A DNA stretch of 64,000 bases from Topomyia yanbarensis (Eukaryota > Arthropoda > Insecta > Diptera > Culicidae), in contig NC_080671.1 of NCBI RefSeq assembly GCF_030247195.1, forward strand, positions 207,662,045 to 207,726,044, given 5' to 3'. The notes below the pieces were generated by a model. The model did no database searches, was not told the origin of the DNA, and worked only from the letters and a program-made list of their open reading frames with translations. Below are positions 23,005 through 33,579 of this stretch, in pieces; position 1 is the first letter of the stretch; each line of letters starts with the position of its first letter. Both the position numbers and the translations under genes were made by a program.

Positions 23005-23990
23005 TCATTAGCTATTTCATTTATTTGACACGCCTCAATGCATTACCTAAGCCGTGGGTCTTATAATATTATCAATGTGTAAATAAAAATAAATAAATCG
23101 AATTTTAAAGTATATCCATCGGATCTTGTGTACGCGTGTGTTACTTTGCGCAAAGATCTTATTTCTTGTTGAAGATATATTTATGTACTTCATAGCCTCT
23201 TGTTGCTTGTGGATCACTTAGTCCGCTTTCTCTCGGTTTATCGTTTTCATTGCTATCCTCGCTGTTAATGTTGTATGGGCTCTCACGATTACCTGGTTTG
23301 AGTTGTTTGTGGGGCCTATGGGTCACGATCGCGTATCCGTGTTCTTTGTTATTTACTTTATTATCAGTGGTGCTGGCGGTGGATTGGGAAGTAGTAGGCG
23401 CATCACAATGATCGTTCACGCTGTGCGTTGGTTCTGTATTCGTTGGTGCAACTCCGGTGGTTTGTGATTTAGTTGATGTTGATGAAGTTCTGTGTGATGG
23501 GTATGCTTGCAGTTGATATTGCTTCGTTAGAGGTTTGTGTACGTTGTTTCTCGTAGTGTGTCTTCTTGTGTAACAACGTAAGGCACGCAGGAGTCTGTCC
23601 TTCATACGTGCACAGCGTGATTTGAGATTTGGTCATGCGTTTTGCTTAGAATTGAATGTTCAGATATGAAGGAATAGATTCCGTCACTCGTATTCTCACG
23701 CAACAAACATCGTTGGAAATATCTAGAAAAATTTTCTCTAGGTTTCAAACTTAAAGGACGTATTACGTATTCCGACATGATGGTTGTAATAAATTTATTA
23801 ATAGTACCCAAGTGTAGATCGTGCAGACGCATATCAATCTTATCATTGTCAATATAAACGGGTACCTTGGTCCTAACATTATCATGCTCAACGACGTGTT
23901 GCATATTGTCTTCCATAGCGTAGCTTTCCGTTATGGCCAAAGTTTTAAACGTTATCAGTAACGAGTATGGGCTTGTATAACGACGACTTC
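23005..23990 (-). mobile_element. ORF1-only non-LTR element (half-LINE), copy 1
   Basis: Minus strand, two frames. 23940-23602 encodes AMEDNMQHVVEHDNV, VPVYIDNDKIDMRLHDL and MSEYV, matching the basic N-terminal half of the ORF1 at 59.2 kb. 23605-23159 encodes a Thr/Ser/Asn-rich tail (EHGYAIVTHRPHKQLKPGN, SGLSDPQATRGYE), matching the tail of the same protein (EGFTIATRKHKQQ, NDPQGALHG). After the stop there is no ORF2: within ~150 bases the sequence reads GTAATGCATTGAGGCGTGTC then AAATAAATG, a 3'-end motif seen at other non-LTR ends here (39337-39365, 49890-49915). 5'-truncated and frameshifted. Confidence 0.65.
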
Positions 23991-24466
23991 CGATAGTTTA
24001 AACTACATTTGAAAATTTGCTGTTCAATTTTGCTGTTGAGTTTCAAACATCTTGAAATGACTGATCGGTATCGCACCAATGAAAGTAACGGTGCTTTATT
24101 GCTCACACTGGCTTGGGACGAATTTTATTATTCGACTGCTTTGCTTGTTTATAGTACTGGCACGGTACATATAGACAGCAGACTTTAGGTAGAAACGTTC
24201 GTTTGATTCACTGCACTGTTAACAAGCAGAGCGATTGATTAGGTATTGGTATCGACCCTATAGTAATTGCATGATCCCCAGCGAACACGAAATTATTGCG
24301 ACACCGAAAATATCATGCCAATTTTCTTATAATGTTTAAAATCAAACCAAAATTGTAGGGTAGTTTTATACATATATTTACTTCAAAAATCAAAAGAAAA
24401 GTTAATCGATGGAGCCTTGAGTGTAAAATTGAACGCATTTTCGCTAGATGCCCTCCATCAAAGTCT

Positions 24467-25419
24467 TTACAGTGTCATCCGGTACCAGTTTCTCAGTTTT
24501 TTCCATTTTCTTAACATATCCTTCTCGTCTTTGACTGTCTTCTTGCTCTTCCGAAGTTCCCGCTTCATCATTGCCCAGTACTGCTCCACCGGGCGCAGCT
24601 CTGGACAGTTTGGTGGATTCATGTCCTTTGGAACGAAATGGGCAGAATTGGCCTCATACCACTCCAGGACACTTTTAGAATAGTGGCATGATGCCAAATC
24701 TGACCAAAATAGCGGAGCTTCGTCGTGCTGCTGCAAGAACGGCAAAAGGCGCTTCTCGAGGCACTCAGAGTTGTAGATCTCGCCATTTATTGTGCCCTTT
24801 GGCACGAAAGGCTCACTCCTCAGTCCGCAAGAGCAGATGGCCTGCCAAATGAGATATTTGGAGGCGAAATTCGACATTTTCTTCTTCTTAAATTTGTCGT
24901 CTACATAGAACTTGCTCTTGCCGGTGAAAAACTTCAACCCCGGAATTTGCTTAAAATCGGCTTTTATATACGTTTCGTCGTCCATCATACAGCAGCCATA
25001 TTTTATCAGCATCTTCTCGTAGAGCTTCCGTGCCCGAGTTTTAGCCGTCGATTGTTGCTGCTCATCGCAGTTTGGGAAGTTCTGTACCTTGCAAGTATGT
25101 AGTCTAGCTCTCTTCTTTGCATTCTGGGCGTAGCTCTGCGACATGCCGATCTTTTTAGCCAAATCACGGCTTGAGACGTTGGGATTTGCTTTAATCACCC
25201 GCTTCACCTTTCCCTCCGTCTTTTTGTTCTCCGGTCCCGGTTTTCTTCCAGCTCCTTTGCCGTGGTCCAACGTCAACCGCTCCTGGAACCGCTTCAACAC
25301 TCTGGAGACGGTTGAATGGTGAATGTTCAACATTTTTCCCAACTGCCGGTGGACAGCTCAGGAAATTCCAGGTGTTTGGAAAGAATTTGTTCTCTCGATT
25401 CGCGTTGGTTCACCTCCAT
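24467..25419 (-). pseudogene. DD37E transposase with one N-terminal frameshift
   Basis: Start ATG at 25419 (MEVNQRESREQILSKHLEFP). One frameshift near 25355 leads into the 291-codon open frame. HTH region: LGKMLNIHHSTVSRVLKRFQ and SSRDLAKKIGMSQSYAQ, with GRKPGP between them. Catalytic residues: D in MMDDETYIK, D in LFWSDLASC, and E in RPVEQYW, with exactly 37 residues between the second D and the E. Shao and Tu described DD37E elements from mosquitoes. C-terminal stop at 24467. All three catalytic residues survive, so inactivation is recent or limited to the frameshift. Confidence 0.92.
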
Positions 25420-25451
25420 TTTTGTTGAATCGAAAAACACGACTTCGAGTT

Positions 25452-25710
25452 CAGAGATGCCAGATTTGCAGACAAGTCTGCAAATTCGCAGACTTTTAAT
25501 TTAAGCTGCAGATATTTTCGATGACGCAGATATTTGCAGATTTTCTAGTTTAGTTGCAGATATTTGCAGATTTTTTAGTTTGGTTGCAGATATTTGCAGA
25601 TTTTTGAATATAAAGGCTTTTGGTTACACTAACTTTCCTGACATTTTTGTTCTTCCCAGACTTTTAAAATTATTATTGCAGACATTGGAAAAAAGTACCT
25701 GGCATCTCTG
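25452..25710. mobile_element. hAT-like MITE inside the DD37E element
   Basis: Ends CAGAGATGCCAG / its inverse (CTGGCATCTCTG), flanked by perfect 8-bp duplications TTCGAGTT (25444-25451, 25711-25718). Inside are three direct ~30-bp repeats, each starting GCAGATATTTGCAGATTTT (25530-25610). A 73-bp left-end fragment of the same family is at 43154. It lies just upstream of the transposase start. Confidence 0.92.
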
Positions 25711-25833
25711 TTCGAGTTTGCCAGCATGTAAACAATACACGTCAATGAGAAAGTGTGCAAAATTTGGTTGATTTTTACCCAATGGTAAAAAAGTTATGCC
25801 CTGTTGAATGTGTCGCAATAATTTCGTGTTCGC

Positions 25834-26676
25834 CCTTTATTGCTAAAAAACGATGAAAATGCTATTGAAAAAATAATATTAAGCATTTTGCAAAAAGCTT
25901 TTTTAGTTACCTGGGCAATGATGTTAAAGAAGAAAAACTGTGCAAAATTCAGTACGGTTGGTCCAGGAAATTTTGAGTTACGGTTTACACCGTATTTTGT
26001 CGAGGTGCCTCCTGAAGATTCACTGTCTACATCAAGTGTCAGGTTCAATTTGTTAAGTTATATCTGTCAATTGATTATTAGACGGATTGCAGACTATAGG
26101 AAGCAATTTATTGTATTATTTTGTTACCTGGGTTTTGAAGCTTTCTCAATTTTCGCATGACGTCGAAGAATTTCGTTGAACTGAACGTTTTAGCAATCCA
26201 AGATGCTGAAAGCTCAGCAATTTGGATTTAACCCATTTGACAGATTTACTTCGTTGAAAATCAGCTTTTGAAGTTGTCAAATTCTCAGGTCAATTACTGA
26301 ACTTTTGGTATTTCAGGATTGATTAGGTAATCGTGCTGATAATTTGAATCACTTCATTTTCAGCAAAGTAGGTCTGCCAAATTCTATATGCATGGTTAGC
26401 GGAGTAGTTGGGTAGGATGGTATAATAAGTCCCACCAGGCTAAAATGTCAGATTTCTTTTCCAATGACCACATAATTATCTGAAGCAAATAAATAATTGT
26501 TTTTGGCTTTTTCATGTGCTGCAGAACAGCAACTAATACAAACGTTTCCAAAAAAGGTAAGCTTCCATTATTGTTCTGTAAGCATTTGATTTAATTTGAA
26601 ATAGTCAGATTTGGCTGAACGGTCTACTAAATATAATGTTAGAGAAGCTTTTTCAATCCTTGGAGTGGCTAGAGAC
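25834..26676. other. Unassigned non-coding DNA
   Basis: Nothing assignable. A 106-codon open frame (25840-26160) shows no domain and runs into transposon-flank sequence. Confidence 0.5.
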
Positions 26677-26810
26677 TAAGGGCATGTTCAGAAGCGTTTT
26701 ATTTTGTATAGGAGTTTCAAAGTAGAACTGGAACTGAAACATTCACATCCCCAGCAGAGCGTTTTGTTTTATAATTTCGAACAGTTATATTTTAAAATTT
26801 AAAACTGTTA

Positions 26811-27225
26811 GGGCATGTTCGGGAGTGTTTCAGTTTTAGATTCATAATTTTGACAGTTCTATAATATAAAACTGAAAATTTTTAAAACTGTAACTTGCTG
26901 TCCCCAGCAGCAGTTTTAGCGGGTGTTCTATTCAGTTTAAAATTCATGTCTCGCCATGCCTTCAGCGTTACGGCAATCAAATTTATTTTTCCCCGGTCTA
27001 TCGGGTCTAAGTGTCTGTGCTGAATACTTTCCATGTATTTAAAACACAGTTCTAAACGTGTTTCAAAATCAGCAACAAATAGAACGGCGTCGTATAACAG
27101 TTTTAAATTTTAAAACAAAACTGTTCGAAATTATAAAACAAAACGCTCTGCTGGGGATGTGAATGTTTCAGTTTCAATTCTACTTTGAAACTCCTATACA
27201 AAATAAAACGCTCCTGAACATGCCC
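26811..27225 (+). mobile_element. Harbinger-like MITE, nested copy 1
   Basis: A 415-bp element beginning GGGCATGTTCGGGAGTGTTT and ending AACGCTCCTGAACATGCCC, with TTA duplications at 26808-26810 and 27226-27228. The interrupted host copy reads AAAACTG-TTA-TGCGACGCC across the site, the same as AACAGTTTT / GGCGTCGTATAACAG in the intact nested copies. This confirms the empty site. Confidence 0.9.
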
Positions 27226-27609
27226 TTATGCGACGCCGTTCTATTTGTTGCTGATTTTAAAATACGTTTAGAACTGTTTTTTAAATACATGCAAAGTTTT
27301 CAGCACAGACACTTGGACCCGATAGACTGGGGAAAAATGAATTTGAATGCAGTGACGTTGAAAGCATGGCGGAAAATGAATTTTAAACTGAATAGAACAC
27401 CCGCTAAAATTGCTGCTGGGGACAGCAAGTTCTAGTTTTAAATTTTTTAGTTTTATTTTATAGAACTGTCAAAATTATGAATCTGGTACTGAAACACTTA
27501 TTTTGTATAGGAGTTTCAAAGTAGAACTGGAACTGAAACATTCACATCCCCAGCAGAGCGTTTTGTTTTATAATTTCGAACAGTTTTGTTTTAAAATTTA
27601 AAACTGTTA

Positions 27610-28023
27610 GAGCATGTTCAGGAGTGTTTCAGTTCTAGATTCATAATTTTGACAGTTCTATTATATAAAACTGAAAATTTTAAAACTAGAACTTGCTGTC
27701 CTCAGCAGCAGTTTTAGCGGATGTTCTATTCGGGTTAAAATTCATGTTTCAACATTCCTTCAGTGTTACTGCATTCAAATTTATTTTTCTCCATTCTATC
27801 GAGTCTAAGTGTCTGTGCTAAAAACTTTGCATGTATTTAAAACACAGTTCTAAACGTGTTTTAAAATCATCAACAAATAGAACGGCGTCGTATAACAGTT
27901 TTAAATTTTGAAACAAAACTGTTCGAAATTATAAAACAAAACGCTCTGCTGGGGATGTGAATGTTTCAGTTCCAGTTCTACTTTGAAACTCCTATATAAA
28001 ATAAAACGCTCCTGAACATGCCC
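27610..28023 (+). mobile_element. Harbinger-like MITE, nested copy 2
   Basis: A 414-bp element starting GAGCATGTTCAGGAGTGTTT, flanked by TTA (27607-27609, 28024-28026), at the same internal site of the second unit. This indicates that the nested pair was duplicated as a block. Confidence 0.9.
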
Positions 28024-28309
28024 TTATACGACGCCGTTCTATTTGTTGCTGATTTTAAAACACGTTCAACTGTGTTTTAAATACATGCAAAGTTTTCAGC
28101 ACAGACGCTTAGACCCGATAGACTTGGGAAAATGAATTTGAATGCAGTAACGCTGAAGGCATGGCGAGACATGAATTTTAAACTGAATAGAACATCCGCT
28201 GAAACTGCTGCTGGGGACAGCAAGTTCTAGTTTTAAAATTTTCAGTTTTATTTTATAGAACTGTCAAAATTATGAATCTAGAACTAAAACACTCCTGAAC
28301 ATGCTCTAA

Positions 28310-28991
28310 TAATACAATTCTATAACGTCCACGATATTATGCACCATTATTAGCAAAATAGCGAAATAACGTTGTATACCATGTTCACACTACAGAGTTA
28401 AAACATGTTATAATAATTAGCAACAAGAAAAATGTTATCGAGATAGCGTTAAAACACGTTTTTACTTGTTGTGTGAACGTAGTATTAGCCACTTGGATTT
28501 TAAATAATTCTAATGTTACTTTGTTTAAGCTAAATTGAGGATTCCAAAATTATTTTAAAAATATAAATACATCAGACTATTAAATGGCATAATCAGTGAA
28601 TTTTCAATTAACAAATGCAAATGGCAGCATCATGTTACTGGAAAAGATAAAAATATGACGAGGCTCCTCTTGCGCATACTTCGTTATTTTCAATCTTCTC
28701 TTCGGCTTTCTTCTGGATCAATATGGCTCTCTTTGCTCGCAATAAAGATGGCAATAAATAAGCCAGTTTTAACAGGTAGAAAAGAGAAGCACCGTTGAAC
28801 TATATTTACCTGTATTTTTGATTTCTCTTTTCTTTCCTTCTCTCTACACGCTTGATTCCAATTGCTCATCGAAGAAGTACAGGAGAGCATTTGGATAAAT
28901 CGAATCGATTATTGCATATTCAGATCAATTTTGTTTTTACGAATTAGAATGAAAACTGCAATAAGAATCTTTTTGATTATTTTATTTTAGA
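28310..28991. other. Unassigned non-coding DNA
   Basis: AT-rich, no gene. A TGTTCACAC / GTGTGAACG inverted pair at about 28384 and 28472 may mark a small unrecognised MITE. Confidence 0.45.
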
Positions 28992-29935
<944 letters not shown>

Positions 29936-29936
29936 C

Positions 29937-30380
29937 CATTACTGAAAGTATTGTTGTTTGATACAATCTTATCATGTCACTTGGGTGAGAACCCCACCAT
30001 GATCCAGTTATTGTTCGCAGAAAATTTATCCTTTGTTGGCATTTCGTTAATAGATATCTAATGTGGCCTCCCCATGTGCCTTTAGAATTTAGAACTCCAA
30101 GGTATTTAAAAGTCAGGACTTGGGCTATCGTTCTACCAACCAACTAAAGCTGAAGCGGAGCTGGATCACGCTTCCTTGAAAAAACAACCAACTCTGTTTT
30201 CTCCGTAGAGAAATCGATGCCTAGCTTCAAAGCCCAACTTGATAAATTATCCAAACTATCTTGCAGTGGTTTTTTTATTCAATTCGTTTATTTGATAAGG
30301 CACGTTGCGTTAGCTTAAAGGTGCCAATTTTGTTTTGTTTTACGTTTTAAATTGCTTAAAACTAGGGGATAATATATTGA
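29937..30380 (-). pseudogene. Inverted I-clade RT fragment plus 3' part of its insertion
   Basis: Minus-strand text from 30261 to 29937 matches 39386-39710 on the plus strand (LGIDFSTEKTELVVFSRKRD, TFKYLGVLNSKGTWGGHIRY). At 30262-30380 it matches the 3' end of the insertion at 38910-39370, including the poly(A) next to AACCACTGCAAGATA. Beyond 30380 the histone block begins. Confidence 0.85.
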
Positions 30381-30704
30381 TTTTGAAGTAGAATACTTCT
30401 AACGTTTCAATATGGGGTCCAGTTTCAAAAATTTCAGTTGAGAAATTTTCCCAGGTTTGAAATGCGAATATCTTCCGTTCTACTGGACGAAATCGCAATA
30501 TTTTTGCACTATCTGATCGGAAATTTGTGCACGTATTTCGTATCAAATTTCGGAATTACTGCGACTACTATAAATAAACCGAAACAAGGATTTTCATAAA
30601 ATCCTTAGAAAACTGCGAAGAAAATACGCAATTTGCCAGCATATCCCACGCAGAGTCATCAAAAAGGAGCATGTAAGCGTTTCATTACATACGGGATGTA
30701 TCAT
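30381..30704. other. Presumed H4 upstream region
   Basis: CTAACGTTTCAATATGG and following text recur, diverged, at 32420-32545, 34813-34940 and 35037 onward. A TATAAATA box is at 30570-30577. By position it could be the H4 promoter and leader. The ~150 bases between the TATA box and the H4 homology are not recognisable. Confidence 0.4.
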
Positions 30705-30905
30705 GTTTGCGTTCCCGTACCAAGCGTCATCGCAAGGTTCTTCGTGATAAAATCTAGGGAATCACCAAATCCGCAATTTGGCGTCTGGCTCGTCGTGGTG
30801 GTGTATAATGCATCTCCGATTTAATCTACGAATGCTGATGGTGTACAGGAAAATGTCACCCGAGATGCCGTGACCTACACTGAACACGCCAAGCGCAAAA
30901 GTTGA
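30705..30905 (+). pseudogene. H4: Histone H4 pseudogene
   Basis: Nucleosome core histone relic. Homology starts at KRHRKVLRDKI (H4 residues about 16-26), continues through GIT.SAI.RLARRGGV and ISDLIYE, and ends with the well-kept block RDAVTYTEHAKRK. Disablements: a TAG where Gln belongs after KI, a TAA at the Lys after RRGGV, an internal deletion/frameshift after LIYE, loss of the N-terminal tail, and loss of the last ~24 residues. A histone 3' stem-loop follows 34 bases later. It lies upstream of the truncated H2B and on the same strand. Confidence 0.9.
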
Positions 30906-30938
30906 AAAGGTAGAACTCAATTGTATCATTATAAAAAA

Positions 30939-30954
30939 GGCCCTTTTCAGGGCC
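30939..30954 (+). promoter_or_regulatory. Histone mRNA 3' stem-loop (H4)
   Basis: GGCCCTTTTCAGGGCC: a perfect 6-bp stem with a TTTC loop and A-rich flanks, the canonical signal bound by stem-loop binding protein in replication-dependent histone mRNAs. A purine-rich CAAAGAATAAG downstream element lies about 18 bases further on. The signal is intact although its gene is dead. Confidence 0.93.
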
Positions 30955-31314
30955 ACCAAAATCATTTCAAAGAATAAGTTTGCATTTTCTGTTTCATGGA
31001 CTGTTTCTTGCTGGAGAGCAATTTGGGTTAAATCCTAAATTATGATTTATTTCAGTACGCAAATTGCAAATATGGTCAGAAAGAAACTGGAGTGAAGTGG
31101 AAAACATTTTTACTAGGTGCATTCAAAAAAGGTTTCAATTCTCAAACATTTTACCAAAGTGCCGCCTCCCTTTACCCTGAGTGTTCGATAATCTCCGTAT
31201 TGGAAACACAATTTCAATTTTGTTCTTTATCAAAAATATGTGGTCGACCAACGAAAGGGTGGAGCTACGAAGAACACATATTGAGGACAACACAAAAAAG
31301 GACGAGCTTACATT

Positions 31315-31991
31315 TAGGGACGTTTCGATATTAAAATACATCGATACTTAGAATCGATACTGGTATCGAATGCAGTTACTGATACTTTCGATATAATCGT
31401 AGTCGTAGTATCGATACTTGAAAGTATCGCCATTCGATTCCAAACTTTTACAGTAGCTTTTCCTGAATTTGGTAATCTACCAACGCTGTTTGGCAATTCA
31501 GCAGTGGGTTTTGTCAGTCAACGTTTTACTCTGCTCCTGCAAAAAGAAAAAAATCTTTCGACAAATATTTTTTATTGGTCTGATCCGTCGACGATTCTGT
31601 CAGACGTCGAATGTCAGAAAAGATAGACAATAAATAGTTGGCTGATCAGAAAGTCTCATGGACTGTCAAATAATGGGCAATGTTCGGAATCGATTTTTTT
31701 TATCAAATGCAATCGGTGCTCCAGTTATTTAGCAACTCAAATACAACAACCGATTCCGCAACCGTTCAGCCTGAATAGGTAATTACATTTCACACGGAAA
31801 TCATTTCAAAATCGTTCAGAATTCCGAATCGAATACTTCCAACTACTGGTTCCTTCGATTCTTTTCGATATCGTAAAGATTGTATCGATATCAGTAAAGT
31901 ATCGTGCTTGAAGTATCGATACCAAAAAATCGAGTATCGAAAACAGAAGTATCGATTCCGTACTAGTATCGAAAATATCGCAACGTCCCTA
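31315..31991. mobile_element. hAT-like element in the histone unit 1 promoter
   Basis: 677 bp, with ends TAGGGACGTTTCGATATT / TAGGGACGTTGCGATATT (inverted) and the perfect 8-bp duplication CTTACATT (31307-31314, 31992-31999). Unit 2 holds the empty site, GAGCTTACATTGTGCTG, at 33503-33519. The interior is full of TATCGATAC words. It separates the upstream region from the H2B TATA box by ~0.7 kb. Confidence 0.94.
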
Positions 31992-32013
31992 CTTACATTG
32001 TGCTGTAGTCAGC

Positions 32014-32020
32014 TATAAAA
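32014..32020 (+). promoter_or_regulatory. TATA box of truncated H2B, unit 1
   Basis: TATAAAA, 46 bases before the ATG, followed by ACTCAGCATGCTG and a histone-like leader with CTCAGTTCG. Conserved in unit 2 at 33528. Confidence 0.7.
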
Positions 32021-32065
32021 ACTCAGCATGCTGTTACTCACGCTCAGTTCGTTTCCAGCATCAGC

Positions 32066-32197
32066 ATGCAGCAGTTCGTTTGCAGCATCTCCCGCAAAAT
32101 TCAAACTGCCGTCCGTTTGCTGCTGTCAGAAGAGTTGGCCAAGCACGCCGTCTTCGATGGCACCAAAACTGTTACCATATACACAAGCTCCAAGTAA
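32066..32197 (+). pseudogene. H2B: Histone H2B, N-terminally truncated 43-codon ORF
   Basis: An intact small ORF from ATG 32066 to TAA 32197: six leader residues (MQQFVC), then [20 protein letters not shown] and [17 protein letters not shown]. This corresponds to the last ~37 residues of H2B (end of the histone fold and the C-terminal helix), from a normal ~123. Changes at otherwise invariant sites include Pro-Gly to Ser-Glu before ELAKHAV, and Lys to Ile before YTSSK. It has a TATA box 46 bases upstream and a perfect 3' stem-loop 25 bases downstream, so a short transcript with a histone-type 3' end is conceivable. A functional nucleosomal histone is not. Confidence 0.9.
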
Positions 32198-32221
32198 ATT
32201 TCGAACACTGCCCAAACAAAA

Positions 32222-32237
32222 GGCCCTTTTCAGGGCC
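32222..32237 (+). promoter_or_regulatory. Histone mRNA 3' stem-loop (H2B, unit 1)
   Basis: GGCCCTTTTCAGGGCC, identical to the H4 one, followed by ATCGACAAAGAATGA, a plausible U7-binding histone downstream element. In unit 2 this hairpin is reduced to AAAGGCCATCAA. Confidence 0.93.
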
Positions 32238-32944
32238 ATCAATTTATCGACAAAGAATGAAATTGAAGTTTTGTTATTACAAGCATCAGAAAGTGCTTGT
32301 CAAGAGCGTTGGATGGTAAGTGAGCCACTTGTGAACGATACCGTCGCTTTCACGTAGAATGGCACAAAATCAAAAGTTATTAGTGATTTAATGATTCAAT
32401 TTTCAAAAATCAAACGTTTTCTAACGTTTCGATATAGGTGCTCCGTTTCAAAATTTTCGGCCAGAATGCTGCCTGTTTTTTCAAACGTGAAAATCTGCTG
32501 TTGTATTGAATGAAAACCTTCGATTTTTGCGCTGATTGGAAATAGTTGTGACTAATTCTGTAGAATGTACAATTACTGAAAATAACGGATTTTGTGAAAG
32601 CAGTGGTTGGTCCGTACAATTCGATTCCAAGCAAGCCAGACTAGTTTTCGTTGGAAGGTCCACCTCTGACAATAGAAGTAAACTATTTTATTTTGAATTC
32701 AATTACAACTTCCTTGAAAACAGCATAGCTAAAAAACTTTTGGGAAAACGCGCAAACCTAAATTTTCCACTATAATGGAAACTGCCTGTGCCCCGCCGCA
32801 CAGCATCATCAAGATTGATAGTAATTCAAACCGGGAGGAAAGAGGTTGTAAGGCAATGGAAAACGAAAATTTCATTTATATCTTACTGGAATATAATTGG
32901 CTGGTCCTGAAAAGAACTTGTTGGTTTGTGGTTTATTTTGGGTC
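32238..32944. other. Histone unit 1 spacer
   Basis: Contains a relic of the H4-type upstream text (32420-32545) and AT-rich sequence repeated in unit 2 (35120-35500). I saw no H2A or H1 coding homology, although these would be expected in a complete cluster. Confidence 0.5.
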
Positions 32945-33132
32945 ACAATTTAGGCCTGCTCGATTGCTGATAGCTGTGAATTTCTCGCAGGGTGACAGTT
33001 TCTGTTCAGTAGTGATGAGGCTTCCTAACGCCAACCGTGACTGGGGCACTTTTACACGGCCTTCGTTGCTTACTGCTTGCGGGGAGGCTTTCCTCCGGTG
33101 GACTTACGAGCGGTATGTTTGGTACGGGCCAT
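32945..33132 (-). pseudogene. H3: Histone H3 5' fragment, unit 1
   Basis: From ATG at 33132 on the minus strand: MARTKHTARKSTGGKPPRKQ, then a stop where Leu20 belongs, ATKAV and another stop. A frameshift leads to [15 protein letters not shown] and TVTLREI.SYQ. It therefore covers H3 residues 1 to about 57, with two stops and at least one frameshift; the rest of H3 is absent. Upstream of the ATG the sequence jumps directly into a duplicated H2B 3' flank, so no H3 promoter remains here. Confidence 0.9.
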
Positions 33133-33527
33133 TTATCAACAATGAATCGAATTAAAATTTTGTTATTACAAGCATCTGAAAGTAGCTTGCCAAGAGCGTT
33201 CGATGGCAAGTGAGCTACTTGTGAACAATATCGTAGATTTCACGTAGTATGACACAAAATAAAAAGTAATCATTTGTGTGTTTGTTTACAGTTTCGTGTT
33301 TACTAGGCGCATTCAAAAAAGGTTTCAATTCTCAAACATTTTACCAAAGTGCCGTATTACATTACTCTCTTTACCCTGAGTGTTCGATAATCTCCGTATT
33401 GGAAACACAATTTCAATTTTGTTCTTTGTCAAAAATATGTGGTCGACCAACGAAAGGGTGGAGCTACGAAGAACACATATTGAGGACAACACAAAAAAGG
33501 ACGAGCTTACATTGTGCTGTAATCAGG

Positions 33528-33534
33528 TATAAAA
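33528..33534 (+). promoter_or_regulatory. TATA box of truncated H2B, unit 2
   Basis: TATAAAA in the same context as unit 1, 46 bases before the H2B-like ATG at 33580. There is no element inserted upstream here. Confidence 0.7.
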
Positions 33535-33579
33535 ACTCAGCATGCTGTTGCTCACGCTCAGTTCGTTTCTAGCATCAGC

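Larger units (their letters stand above)
24281..25833 (-). mobile_element. DD37E Tc1/mariner transposon (ITmD37E-type), MITE inserted
   Basis: The 23-bp termini GCGAACACGAAATTATTGCG+ACA at 24281-24303 and 25811-25833 are perfectly inverted and bracket a minus-strand transposase. Without the nested 259-bp MITE and its duplication the element is about 1.29 kb, the normal size for this family. The outermost few bases and the TA duplication are not certain. Non-coding spacers lie on either side of the transposase. Confidence 0.88.
26680..28306. mobile_element. Duplicated, nested PIF/Harbinger-like MITE cluster
   Basis: Outer ends are GGGCATGTTCAG... (left) and ...CTCCTGAACATGCTC (right), flanked by TAA (26677-26679, 28307-28309). 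This matches the TWA duplication and GGG..GTT terminal style of Harbinger/Tourist elements. Internally it is two tandem ~800-bp units (26703-27498, 27499-28306). Each consists of one element split by a second copy of the same family in the opposite orientation. The outer TIRs are lost at the unit junction (27498). No transposase. Confidence 0.85.

Noticed and set aside
24725..25102. 125-codon plus-strand frame
   Set aside because: Antisense shadow of the DD37E transposase.
32775..32900. Possible H2A or H1 start near CGGGAGGAAAGAGG
   Set aside because: Translation in all frames gave nothing resembling H2A or H1; the purine-rich text alone is not evidence.
32536..33155. Open frames at 32536-32775 and 32775-33155 (and copies at 35127-35724) as host genes
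   Set aside because: They cross the histone spacer and the antisense of H3. The two units do not conserve the frame, and no domain is seen.
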